Below are positions 1 to 9,241 of a DNA stretch of 64,000 bases, in pieces. Position 1 is the stretch's first letter; each line of letters starts with the position of its first letter. Both the position numbers and the translations under genes were made by a program. The stretch is taken from assembly GCF_037325665.1 (NCBI RefSeq), contig NC_090249.1, positions 62,900,469 to 62,964,468 of the forward strand, in the 5' to 3' direction. Under the pieces are notes generated by a model. It had not been told where the DNA came from, made no database searches, and saw only the letters and a program-made list of their open reading frames with translations. Source of the DNA: Littorina saxatilis. Taxonomy: Eukaryota > Mollusca > Gastropoda > Littorinimorpha > Littorinidae.

Positions 1-10
1 TTTTACTCCA

Positions 11-110
11 CAATGGAACCCCCCTTTAAAAACCTGAACAAGTCTGACAACATCACGTCTTAAAAAGGAGGGTGATCTTTAATCAGGGGGGGGGGGGGGG
101 GGGGGGGGGG
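11..110. mobile_element. Partial MITE, CAGTGGAACC family
   Basis: The sequence begins CAATGGAACCCCCC and has the alternating 'cttaaaa...ggaggg' pattern shared with the copies at 9266-9454, 18753-18927 and 28396-28572. The right end is lost in a poly-G run. TA-flanked siblings suggest a Tc1/mariner-type nonautonomous element. Confidence 0.45.
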
Positions 111-130
111 GTGTGTGTGTGTGTGTGTGT
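86..130. repeat. Poly-G followed by (GT)n
   Basis: About 26 G are followed directly by about 10 GT units. The length may be unreliable in the assembly. Confidence 0.95.
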
Positions 131-131
131 T

Positions 132-397
132 TGTGACTCTCAAAAGCATGATGTAGTATATTGGTGTTTGACAGGCAAAGACAAAAAAATGACAAATCTT
201 CATTGATCGAGTGCATCTGAAGAATAGATCCTGCAAATGATGTGAAATATATGGAATCTATCTTGAGCCTGATGAGTGATAACTTGATTTGTGTGAGTAG
301 ACAAAGTCTTTTTTGCTGATGTTACCTTATTTACTGCTCCATTTTCACAACAACCCACTTGCTTGCAGCCCTATGTTTTGAATAAAACATACACATT
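132..397. other. No feature seen
   Basis: AT-rich single-copy-looking sequence with no convincing ORF, splice-bounded exon or repeat between the microsatellite and the SINE tail. Confidence 0.5.
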
Positions 398-757
398 ATG
401 TCTTTTTCTTCTGCATTCATGGATTGAAACTCCCAGTTACTCTCGCATTTTGTGCATGTATTCGTGAGTGTTTTTACCCTGCCATTCAGGCAGTCATACG
501 CGGGGTGCATGCTTGGTATTTTTCACTTTCTATAATCCACCAAACTCTGACATGGATCACAAGATCTTTACCATGCGCATTTAGTCTTGTGCTAGAGTGT
601 AACCAGAAGGGGGATAAGGCACTAGCAGGTCTGCACATAAGTTGACCTGGGAGATCGGACAAATTAACCCACCAGGTGCGGCAGGGATTCTATTTTAAAC
701 ACTCAACCTCTGCATGGGAGGCCAGTGTCCTATCCACCAGGCCATACAGGCATTACA
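398..757 (-). mobile_element. tRNA-derived SINE, gastropod type
   Basis: On the minus strand the element opens with a tRNA-like head containing TGGCCTGGTGGATAGG, which fits a Pol III A box. A decayed B-box region follows, then a body with GATCTCCCAGGTCAACTTA and CCATGTCAGAGTTTGGTGG. It ends in GGGAGTTTCAATCCATGAA and a GCAGAAGAAA-type tail. I recognise this body and tail from widespread gastropod SINEs; that is recall, not a search. The head runs straight into the 43-bp array at 721-1116. Confidence 0.72.
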
Positions 758-1116
758 AGTTTTGCCAGTGTCCTATCCACCAGGCCATACAGGCATTACA
801 AGTTTTGCCAGTGTCCTATCCACCAGGCCATACAGGCATTACAAGTTTTGCCAGTGTCCTATCCACCAGGCCATACAGGCATTACAAGTTTTGCCAGTGT
901 CCTATCCACCAGGCCATACAGGCATTACAAGTTTTGCCAGTGTCCTATCCACCAGGCCATACAGGCATTACAAGTTTTGCCAGTGTCCTATCCACCAGGC
1001 CATACAGGCATTACAAGTTTTGCCAGTGTCCGATCCACCAGGCCATACAGGCATTACAAGTTTTGCCAGTGTCCTATCCACCAGGCCATACAGGCATTAC
1101 AAGTTTTGCCAGTGTC
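721..1116. repeat. 43-bp minisatellite made from the SINE head
   Basis: Nine near-identical 43-bp units plus a partial tenth (unit starts 721, 764, 807 and so on to 1108). Each unit contains, on the minus strand, GGCCTGGTGGATAGGACAC, the head of the SINE at 398-757, plus about 17 bp that look like former flank. Because 43 is not a multiple of three, all frames stay open, which creates spurious ORFs. Confidence 0.95.
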
Positions 1117-1162
1117 TTCTGAAGAATAGGACAGGAATCAACCAGCTGTGCCGAAAGCTTAC

Positions 1163-1376
1163 CCAAGATATCGTCGAGCGTCTGAGAGTCGTAATTGTAC
1201 TGCATGACGCTGATCCCCGGCAGCACAGCGTGACGCAACACAGAGATGTTCCGCACTCGGCTCGACACCACCACCAGTCGAGGAGGCAGGCCCTCTGACC
1301 TCTGACCTTTACCCCCAAACACTTCCTCCACTGACACAGCTTCATCGCAGATAAAAATAGGCGTGCCCTCTGGACC
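1163..1376 (-). CDS. Candidate internal exon, possible DUF4347-like segment
   Basis: A 214-nt exon on the minus strand has a strong acceptor (GTTTTGTTTCCAG) at its 5' edge and a donor G|GTAAGC at its 3' edge. It starts in phase 0 and ends in phase 1. It encodes about 71 residues, including VVVSSRVRNISVLRHAVLPG and QYNYDSQTLDDIL. The alternation of beta-like LVVVSS, helix, and ISVMQYN resembles the Rossmann-like DUF4347 domain, but this is a weak match from memory. The phase fits the candidate exon at 2543-2974, which would lie just upstream in the same gene. No further exon was found to the left. Confidence 0.5.
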
Positions 1377-1524
1377 CTGGAAACAAAACATAGCAAACAC
1401 ATTCATCAATAGTTTTAATTTCTTGAGGGTGCTTTTGGATACAAACTGTGGATATATAAAACTTTGATCTTCTAAAATTAAAAACCTATTTTGCATGTTT
1501 CCTTTTTTATAGACACACTACACC

Positions 1525-2130
1525 CAGGGGTCGACACTAACTTATTTGGCCTGGGGCCACACTGGCCCCAGAGATGGAAATTGCTGGGGCGGAAAACAAA
1601 AATCTGGGGCCCACTCTCAGTATTCACGTGCGGCAATGCATTGTCTGTTTTTCTTCATCGTACTGAAGCCAGGGAAATTCTTTCAACCATTTGACATTGA
1701 AATTACGACAGCGCTTCGCGCTTTTGGCTGCATCGGTCTCCTTTTTTCGTTTCTCTCCACCCTGTTCTTCATCTTCATTTCCATGCCTTTTTACCCCAGG
1801 GATGTGTCGCCACATTTTGCGTTTGGCATTTGAAGGCGATACTTATCTCTCACGCTAAAGAGCGCAATCTGGGAGTTATTTCCCTTGCGGCATTGTCCTT
1901 CGACGATTTCAATGTTTTTTTTTCTTGACTGCGGCATTGATCGTAACGCAAATTTCAGTGACGACTTTGACTGGCGATTTTTAGTGATTGGCTCTGGCAT
2001 TAGAATTTTCGGTTTGTCATTGTTGGAATTTATCCTGGGGCGGAGTGGGCCCCAAGCTTCGGCAATGTTTGGGGAGGAACACAAAACTCTGGGGCGTTCC
2101 GCCCCCCGCCCCCGCTAGTGTCAAACCCTG
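1525..2130. mobile_element. 606-bp nonautonomous DNA transposon, CAGGG termini
   Basis: Imperfect terminal inverted repeats (CAGGGGTCGACACTAAC and the complement of GCTAGTGTCAAACCCTG) bound 606 bp. The same 5 bp, ACACC, lie on both sides (1520-1524 and 2131-2135). No transposase is encoded. CAGGG ends are seen in hAT elements, but hATs duplicate 8 bp, so the superfamily is left open. Confidence 0.65.
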
Positions 2131-2348
2131 ACACCTCTTCCTCTAATCAATGTAGAGCATGCATTTTTACCCCACGAGACCATTTCTGAAGTACAGTTGT
2201 CTAAACAGACTGAAATACCACATGAATAAGTCCACGGGCCTTCTAATGGGATGCTGACCATCTTTAGAAGTGTTACCTTTTGCAAGACAACCTGTACAAT
2301 GCTATTGTGTGTTTCAAATGACAAAATGATATGCATTTTGTTTTTATT

Positions 2349-2541
2349 CATTTAAATATCATGCCCTCCCATGCTTTCATTTAAATATCAAGCCCTCCCA
2401 TGTACATTGATTTAATTTCTAAATATCAAGCCCTCGATCCATGTAGGCATGTAAATATCAATCCCTCCCATGTACATGTATGCATTTAAAAACAAAGCCC
2501 TCCAATGTATGTATACATTTCAATACGAAGCCCTCCAATCA
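2349..2541. repeat. Degenerate tandem repeat beside a donor site
   Basis: About five degraded units of 30-40 bp share the core AAATATCAAGCCCTCCCATG. The array abuts the donor of the candidate exon at 2543-2974, so the putative intron begins inside it. Confidence 0.75.
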
Positions 2542-2542
2542 C

Positions 2543-2974
2543 CTGCTCTGTGGCCGAGTAGCTGCGAGCGTAGCACTGTGCAGACGGCACCGTCAAGCTA
2601 CTGGGAGGGGTGGACTGCGAGTGACATCGGCGGTGTTTGGGCGGCTTTTTGGTCCCGGCTTCCCTCTCCCTCTGAGTCACTGTGTCCGCACTGCCGGTTC
2701 TCTTGCCGTTGATGATGTCACCACTGTGGACTTTGACTGTGGTGGCACTGTTGGCGCGCTTCTCACTAGCACCATTCACATTCTTTACGCCAGTAGTGTC
2801 AGTGCCGGGAGTTTTTCTTCCACCAGCATTGCTTGCAATGGACTCACAGCTCTTCACACTTTGTAGAGAAGAGCTGATGTGACGCACTGCTGCAGGGGGC
2901 ACTGGGCTTGCCTCTGAACAACTCTCACTGGCAGTGGCATGGTGTCTTGAAGTCATCTTCACGTACCACACTGT
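2543..2974 (-). CDS. Candidate 432-nt exon of unknown gene
   Basis: On the minus strand this interval is bounded by an acceptor (GTTTAGCAG) and a donor (GAGCAG|GTGATT). It is exactly 144 codons, phase 0 at both ends, with no stop. The product is Ser/Thr/Ala/Lys-rich and probably disordered, with basic clusters such as KKPPKHRRCHSQ. GC content is higher than in the flanks. No family is recognised. It is the right distance and phase from the exon at 1163-1376 to belong to the same gene, but an open low-complexity frame could also arise by chance. Confidence 0.4.
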
Positions 2975-3104
2975 CTGCTAAACAGTGTTCATAGTCTGCA
3001 AAATCTACCATTTCACGCTGAGGGGAGGGTGTGTAGAGTTCACTTTGACTTATAATGTATCTAGGTGTTGGAAAAGCCTGTTTGCCAAGACCTCCAACTC
3101 ACTC

Positions 3105-3361
3105 GAAGCTAGCGGCAGGACGCAGCCAGGCTGTGATTGGCTAGTTATTATGACTATCGGTAAAACACTATCAAAACAAGCAGCAACATCCTCCGCTCGC
3201 AACCTGCAACACCCTTCTTGACAAGTGCCCTATTGAATGTGATCGAAAAGAGGGTTGTAATCTAAAAAAGGAACCGAAGAACATGATCAAATAGGGTTAG
3301 GGTTCAGGTCAACCGGAAAATACAGCCTATCACAGCCTGGCTGCGTCCTGCCGCTAACTTC
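3105..3361. mobile_element. 257-bp element with 38-bp inverted ends
   Basis: Arms 3105-3142 and 3324-3361 are inverted copies with two mismatches in 38 bp (core TAGCGGCAGGACGCAGCCAG). The interior is noncoding. It is probably a MITE, although no target duplication is clear. Confidence 0.55.
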
Positions 3362-3785
3362 ATGTCTCCAACTCCAAGCCTTTTCATTGTTTAACAATCG
3401 AGTTTATTTTCCAAACACACATTTTTAACAATCTAACGCTGTTTTCAGTTCTACCATTTGGAACGGCACAATCACTAAACCCAAGTACATTGACGCACTT
3501 GTGTGATATTTTGGTAGAAACTGCTTTTTCCCCTTCAATTTTGAGTGGCGCTGTATGCAGCGCACATCGATCTGGTTTTCTCAAGATATGTAGGAACCGA
3601 AATGAAGAATGGATAAATACTCAGAATCTCCTCGCACCACACTTTTGCTGTACTGTACGCATGACTGCACATTGTGCCGTACTGTACAGATGATCATGAA
3701 CCCTGGTGCATTCTGTGTGAAATTTGCACGTTTGACGCCATGTTGTTTACTATCCCGACGCACTACCGGAAACGGTAGTTATTTT

Positions 3786-3866
3786 TTCCGAAATGTAGCG
3801 AAAAGTAGCGAAATGTAGTAAAATGTAGCAAAATGTAGCGAAATGTAGTGAAATGTAGCGAAATGG
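3786..3866. repeat. Subterminal 10-11 bp repeats, left arm
   Basis: Roughly eight variants of GAAATGTAGC lie in tandem just inside the left end of the foldback-like element. They could be transposase binding sites; that is inference. Confidence 0.85.
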
Positions 3867-4112
3867 AACATGATAAAATCGAACTTTTCGAACATTTGGA
3901 GCTCCAACAATTTTCGTAGTCATCGATTCAGATTATCAAGTTGTAATACTGAACACTTGACTTTCATGCCCAGGTAAGTGATAAGGCTTAAATCCAAAGT
4001 GTAAAATATGGAGTTGACACATTGAGATCACAGAGAGAGACTGAGAGACTGAGAGACTGATACTGTTTATTGTGTAGTTCAAAAGGATGGAAGTTGATTA
4101 GTCGTATATATA

Positions 4113-4857
4113 ATAATAATAATAATAATAACGGGCATTTATAAAGCGCCTTATCAGAAGTTCAAAGCGCGTGACAACAATACATGTATACAAAAATCAT
4201 ACAATCACTGTCAGATTCAAACAACACATCATGCACATCTCACATCCCCAGACTCTATACTAAGGAACTATCCGTAGTGTTGTTGGAACAAGTGAGTTTT
4301 CAAATTGGACTTAAAAGATGAAATGGATGGAGAGTGACGTAATTGAAAGGGGAGTGAATTCCATAACTGAGGTCCATAATACGAAAACGTGCGGAAGCCA
4401 TGAGCCTTGCGTTTAAAGCGACCTTGACAGAGAAGTCGAGCACCATCAGAAGAACGAAGGGTGCGAGAGGGAGTGTAGAGATCGAGAGACCAGTTCAGAA
4501 AGATAGGCAGGTGCCGATTCAGAGATGATATTGTAGCAGAAGCAGGCAGCTTTATACCTAATACGTTCAGATACAGGAAGCCAGTGAAGTTCTTTCATGA
4601 GAGGAGTGCAGGGTTGTCGATGCTGTGCTCTGAAAATGAGACGTGCAGCAGAGTGTTGTACTTTTTGCAAGGGTTGGAGAGTGGAGTCAGGGCAGCCTAT
4701 GAGAAGGGAGTTGCAGTAATCTAATCTGGACAGAATGCAGGATGTAACGAGAGTTTTAGTGGCATCAACAGTGAGAAATTTTCTTATGGAACCTATTCTT
4801 CTGATCTCAAAGTAACATGTCTGACAGACTTTTTTGATGTGTTGTTTCATTGAGAGG
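4113..4857 (-). mobile_element. LINE 3' fragment (CR1/L2-like)
   Basis: Minus-strand coding from about 4850 down to a TAG at 4268-4270 matches the C-terminal part of a non-LTR reverse transcriptase: RLDYCNSLLIGCP, LQKVQHSAARLI, ELHWLPVSERIRYKA, then LWNSLPFQL and FKSNLKTHLFQ. The ORF contains an internal stop. The 3' end shows GCGCCTTATAAATGCCCG-like sequence and an (ATT)n tail typical of L2/CR1 relatives. GTATATATA on both sides (4104-4112 and 4858-4866) is a likely target duplication. It lies within the left arm of the foldback-like element, so it is the younger insertion. Confidence 0.82.
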
Positions 4858-4893
4858 TATATATATCATAATTATGTGACTCTGCATAAGACC

Positions 4894-5145
4894 ATGAAAC
4901 GCTTGCTCCTTTTGCTCAAACAGGCTGTTAGCTGGAAGTCTCTCAAACTTGTTGAGTTGGTGAATAAACTGCATGCGGTTGTTCGCCAACAGTACCGCGA
5001 AGTAAAAAGGTCGTTCATAAATGTTGGGAAGTTTTCTTTGACGCCACAGTTTGACAGATTTGTTGTCTCGCGGGACATTTGGTTGTTTGAAGATCAGGGC
5101 AAAAGGAGCAAGCATTTCAAAAGTTCATGTCTGCATTGGTACTGA
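4894..5145 (+). CDS. ORF inside foldback-like transposon, unrecognised
   Basis: An 83-residue ORF starts at an ATG right at the inner edge of the left arm. It includes LVELVNKLHAVVRQQYREV and FDRFVVSRDIWLFED. The mix of residues looks protein-like, but I cannot place it, and the reverse strand is also open here. It could be part of a decayed transposase. Confidence that it is real coding is low. Confidence 0.25.
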   Translation: MKRLLLLLKQAVSWKSLKLVELVNKLHAVVRQQYREVKRSFINVGKFSLTPQFDRFVVSRDIWLFEDQGKRSKHFKSSCLHWY

Positions 5146-5773
5146 CAGACGAACAAGTAGTCAGGAGCACAGACGGATGCAGAACATCCCGTGCACCAAC
5201 ACATAAAGGCAAGAAGCCAGGTCAAGTTAAACGGAAGCAATGTGCCAAAACCACAAGCACACCGAAGAAAAGAAAAAGGTCCCCTTCTTCTCCCAGTGGT
5301 GCACTCTGTGCCAACAAAGGGGTTAAAACCAAAGACAGTGACAGTGACTGTCTGATTTGTTACCTTTTTTTGGTTAAAATTATATCTTTGTTTCAAAGCC
5401 CTCTGGGCCCAAAACAATAAAATACTTGACTTGACTTGACTCTGTGACACACATTGCACACATGAGCGAAGCAACAAGAGGCAAGGGGGGTAAGATTCCC
5501 GGTAAAAAAAAAACGCTCACTGTGCGGAAACAGACGGTCACATCAAGCAAACAATATGCCAAAACAAGTGCAAAAAAACGGGTTGAAACCAAAGACTTTG
5601 ACTCTGTGACATCACACATTGCAACAAAAGACAGGGTGGTCAAGATTCCCGGTCAAAAAAAGGTCAAGACCGCAAGCACACAGAAGAAAGGCAAGGGGGT
5701 CAAGAGGGACAAGTGCAGGAAGTACACAAAGGCCATCACCATGATAGACCAGTCGTCATCAGACCTAGAGTGA
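5127..5773 (+). pseudogene. Lys-rich ORF pieces, probable transposon protein tail
   Basis: Two open stretches (5127-5420 and 5444-5773) encode very basic, repetitive protein: KKRKRSPSSPSG, KGGKIPGKKKTLTVRKQ, VVKIPGQKKVKTASTQKKG. It ends SSSDLE at a stop at 5771-5773. VKTKDSDSD and VETKDFDSV recur, so it looks internally duplicated. The two stretches are separated by a short LINE-tail insertion (5349-5440). Nuclear-type basic tails occur in transposases, but no family is recognised. Confidence 0.35.
5349..5440 (+). mobile_element. Short retroposon 3' tail
   Basis: The segment ends AACAATAAAATACTTGACTT with a (TTGAC)n tail, a form used by some LINE 3' ends. It interrupts the Lys-rich ORF. Confidence 0.45.
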
Positions 5774-5867
5774 AAGTGATCGTAAGGGATTGCTAGCCGA
5801 GAGTGCTTACGGGCACTCAAAGCCAGCCTGTGGTGGTTGTCGTTGCGAGTATCAGCAGAGGGTAGAT

Positions 5868-6105
5868 TTGACTGATCCTTTCGTGTTTTTGGGGTTTGTA
5901 TATATTTTGGATTTGACTGATCCTTTTGTGTTTATTGGGTTTGGTATATATTTTGGATTTCTTGGATTTGTCAATATTGTATGTTGGATTTGACTGATCC
6001 TTTAGTGTTTTTTGGGTTTGTAGATATTTTGGATTTGACTGATCCTTTAGTGTTTTTTGGGTTTGTACATATTTTGGATTTCTTGGATTTGTCAATATTG
6101 TGGCT
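5868..6105. repeat. Degenerate tandem repeat, about 45 bp
   Basis: Units start GATTTGACTGATCCTTT and end TTTGTAGATATTTTG. Some carry an extra TTGGATTTGTCAATATTG block. The array resumes at 6941-6965 and after 7240, so the elements at 6106-6928 and 6966-7239 were inserted into it. Confidence 0.8.
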
Positions 6106-6928
6106 AGAATTTCAAACAGAATGAGGCAGAGCGATGTTAAGATATCAAATAACCAAAGGGAAGTAATCGCTCTTAATGCTTACTCTATTACACATGTCGT
6201 ATGCATTAAGAGCGATTACTTCCCTTTGGTTATTTGATATCTTAACATCGCTCTGCCTCATTCTGTTTGAAATTCTAACTGATACTTTCGAGGCTACCCT
6301 GTAACAATGTGTGTGTTTGTGTGTTTGTTCTGTTTAAAACCAGTCTTGATCTAAGTACTAAGTCCGGTCGAGGATAAAAGCTGGTTCTTGTATATGACTG
6401 TGTACGTAGGTGTTAGTTGGAGTGCCTTGGAGAATGATGAGCATATGAGCTTGTGGTGATCATCCGTTTTTGAGGATGAAAGTCACTTGTTCATTTCAAT
6501 GCTTGTTCTCAGGTGCCAGGAAAAAAGGTTCCGTACAACTCTCGCTTAAAGGCCCGACCACACACTCCCGGCCGACCCTGTCCACATTTGACTTATGCTC
6601 AAAACGGTGCACCGCGTCGTGCTATGATCGCGAAGCGTTATTTGCAGAAGAATAGCGCGTGTTCTAATTTCTATGACACAGACATAGAACGACGGAAATT
6701 TGACCAATCAGAGCAAACCAGAGCGATGACGTCAGCTGCTCGCGGCGCGGCAGTCGAATGCAACTGAACGGTGACCCGCTCACTGATACCGCGTTGTGAA
6801 AAAAATCGTCGATGTGTGGCCACTCGGCAAATCCCGCGCGACGCACAAAACGGCCTGCGGCGCATAGAGCGTAAAACGGCGGATGTCGTATGCATTAAGA
6901 GCGATTACTTCCCTTTGGTTATTTGATA
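6106..6928. mobile_element. 823-bp insertion with perfect 74-bp palindrome
   Basis: AATATTGTGGCT lies on both sides (6094-6105 and 6929-6940), a 12-bp target duplication. The left end is a hairpin with perfect 74-bp arms (6106-6179 and 6203-6276). The right end repeats the inner 37 bp of that arm (GCATTAAGAGCGATTACTTC onward). The middle (about 6340-6550) is about 80% similar by eye to 18165-18380. No protein is encoded. Confidence 0.65.
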
Positions 6929-6965
6929 AATATTGTGGCTGTTGGATTTGACTGATCCTTTAGGC

Positions 6966-7239
6966 AAAACAAAACAAAATAGGTGTGGTTACGGTAACAT
7001 AGCCAAACAAAATAGGGTAGGTAGGTAGGCAATCACTTTTTTTTTAAACTTTTTTTTCTAATGTGTACAAATTAAACCTACTTGACAGGGAAATAAGTGT
7101 GCGACTCGGGCGCTTTCGCTTTCATTGCGTTTTTTGCACTCGTTTTTCTTTTTTTGGGTGACAAATGTAATAAAAAGTTATAGGATCGGCCCCTAAAAAT
7201 AGGGTAGGTCGGGTTACCGTAACCACACGTATTTTTTTT
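6966..7239. mobile_element. MITE with GTGTGGTTACGGTAAC ends
   Basis: Inverted ends (GGTGTGGTTACGGTAAC at 6982-6998 and GTTACCGTAACCACACG at 7213-7229) are capped by A-rich and T-rich tracts. TTAGGC lies on both sides (6960-6965 and 7240-7245). Noncoding interior. Confidence 0.65.
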
Positions 7240-7610
7240 TTAGGCCTTAGTGTTTTTTTTGCATGTATTATGTACTCTGATCACTTATTACTATATATTG
7301 GAACGGTGATAGGGACAAGTTGTAAGCCATACTTGTATGGTCTCATGCAGAGTCACATATGATATATATCGTATATATCAACTTCCATCCTTTTGAACTA
7401 CACAATAAACAGCCTCAGTCTCTCAGTCTCTCAGTCTCTCTCTGTGATCTCAATGTGTCAACTCCATATTTTGCACTTTGGATTTAAGCCTTATCACTTA
7501 CCTGGGCATGAAAGTCAAGTGTTCAGTATTACAACTTGATAATCTGAATCGATAACTACGAAAATTGTTGGAGCTCCAAATGTTCGAAAAGTTCGTTTTT
7601 ATCATGTTCC

Positions 7611-7686
7611 ATTTCGCTACTTTTTGCTACTTTTCGCTACATTTCGCTACTTTTTGCTACTTTTCGCTACATTTCGCTACATTTCG
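7611..7686. repeat. Subterminal 10-11 bp repeats, right arm
   Basis: Inverted counterpart of 3786-3866: about seven CGCTACATTT/CGCTACTTTT units just inside the right end of the foldback-like element. Confidence 0.85.
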
Positions 7687-8270
7687 GAAAAAATCACTAC
7701 CCACCGGAAATACATTATTTCTGCGTCTATTTTTTCTAGATTACGTAAAATGTGTGGTTCATCTCTCATTTGTATTTTAAAATTAGAACATATTTTAAAG
7801 AATATGAAAGATAAAAGAAGTCTTCTAAAGATCACATGATATTCTGTTATGGTCATGTGACATTGCAGATCAAAATGGCGGCTGATCTTTGAGGTTGTTT
7901 GGTTGACTGCATCCGAGTACTTTGACAACGAGAAATCGGGATATTCTGTGCAACCGATGTTTTGCTCAGAAGATAACATTCAAGAAGAGATAGCTTCAGC
8001 CTCTGTGTTACGGCATGGCAGTCGCCAACCCAGCTATTTGTGTCAAATTGCCCTAACACTTCCTGTTCTACAGCAGTAGACTGTAGTGAAACTGCATGAG
8101 TGAAAGCCACTTGAGGTAAGAAAAGACATTCCTGTGATAGCCTTTCGGGAGCGATATATTAGAGATCTCAACTTCTTTCCGGACCAACTTCACACAGACA
8201 CATGTACGTGTACACATACACACCATAATGTACGTGTACACACACACACCAAAATACAGAGCGGCCACAG

Positions 8271-8629
8271 TTCTCTTTCTTCGCTGGTAGAGACACCCGA
8301 GGCAGTACCCTGAAGCTAAGCAAGCCCCGCTACAGACTCGGTGTCCGAGGCAACTTCTTCAGCGAGAGGGTTGTGAACACGTGGAATAGCCTGCCAGACC
8401 AGGTCGTGACTGCACCATCTGTGAATGCCTTTAAGGCCAGGTTGGACGCCCACTGGAAAGATCTCCCCTCTGTGTTTGATCCTGAGTGCTACTAGTAACT
8501 AGCTAGTAACTGGGCTGATCCCACCATGCATGCCAAAGTTGCTAAGGTTACTACGAAAACGACCACAGAAGGATGAACAGGCCTAATTGGCCTCAAACAT
8601 CTAACAAGTACAAGTACAAGTACAAATAT
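8271..8629 (+). mobile_element. LINE 3' fragment, plus strand
   Basis: An open frame of 74 codons to TAG at 8493-8495 reads FFAGRDTRGSTLKLSKPRYR, then FFSERVVNTWNSLPDQVV and APSVNAFKARLDAHWKD. This is the extreme C-terminus of a Jockey/CR1-superfamily reverse transcriptase. A short 3' UTR follows and ends in tandem (TACAAG)n at about 8601-8625. It sits within a TAATGTACGTGTACACATAC repeat present on both sides. Confidence 0.82.
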
Positions 8630-8758
8630 AATGTACGTGTACACATACACACCATAATGTACGTGCTCATGTAGACACTTACACACATCGCTAAAGAGCT
8701 TTAGTTCAAGTCAGCCCTCCTTCCTGCGCATATGGCTTATTGGTCCTACAACGTAAGG

Positions 8759-8810
8759 ATCCAGATCCAGATCCAGATCCAGACACACACTCATAGTCAT
8801 ACACTGGGCG

Positions 8811-8841
<31 letters not shown>

Positions 8842-8951
8842 ACACACATGTACATGCACATGTACTCACACTGCCCGTATACGCACACACTGCACACACA
8901 CACACACACACGTAAGTGCACAAGTACATACTTACACACACACACACATGA
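8759..8951. repeat. (GATCCA)n and (AC)n microsatellites
   Basis: Four GATCCA units are followed by interrupted AC repeats. Open frames across it are artefacts. Confidence 0.95.
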
Positions 8952-9077
8952 AAAACGTCCCAAACTTTAGTTGCTTTAAAAGTGAAGCCATGTGGGAGTA
9001 CTTGATAATGTGCTTTGTTCCCTAGGTGTTGACAGTCAGACCGGGTGCAGTCTTCCAGCACAGAGAGGGGACGGAAG

Positions 9078-9241
9078 ATGAACGGACACAGTGGTGCAGA
9101 GCATGTTGGAAAATCAGGGGAGGTGACTGCAGGGCGTCGCTGGTCGCTGGCCTACCTTGATGTGACGGAACCACCGCCAGACCTTTCCCAGAAGTATGGT
9201 GCGGTCATCACCGAGCTGGACCTCAGCCACAACAAAGTCTC
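9078..9241 (+). CDS. LRMDA: LRMDA-like exon 1
   Basis: Residues 1-54 plus two bases of codon 55 (Ser). The donor is GTATCC. Joining at 9241|9742 restores [18 protein letters not shown], a continuous LRR. Confidence 0.8.

Larger units (their letters stand above)
3773..7703. mobile_element. Foldback-like DNA transposon, 3.9 kb
   Basis: Long inverted repeats form the ends. The right end is 7337-7703. The left end is 3773-4103 continued at 4858-4895, and is split by the LINE at 4113-4857. Each arm carries an outer block of 10-11 bp repeats (TAGCGAAATG type). The 7-bp CCGGAAA lies on both sides (3766-3772 and 7704-7710), which fits a 7-8 bp target duplication. Long arms with internal repeats and this duplication length recall P-superfamily foldbacks such as Galileo, but no transposase core was recognised. 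The interior holds Lys-rich ORF pieces, tandem repeats and several later insertions. Confidence 0.65.

Noticed and set aside
676-1298. Three overlapping ORFs with HQAIQALQVLPVSYPPG-type repeats
   Set aside because: The same peptide in rotated frames from a 43-bp non-triplet unit derived from a SINE head.
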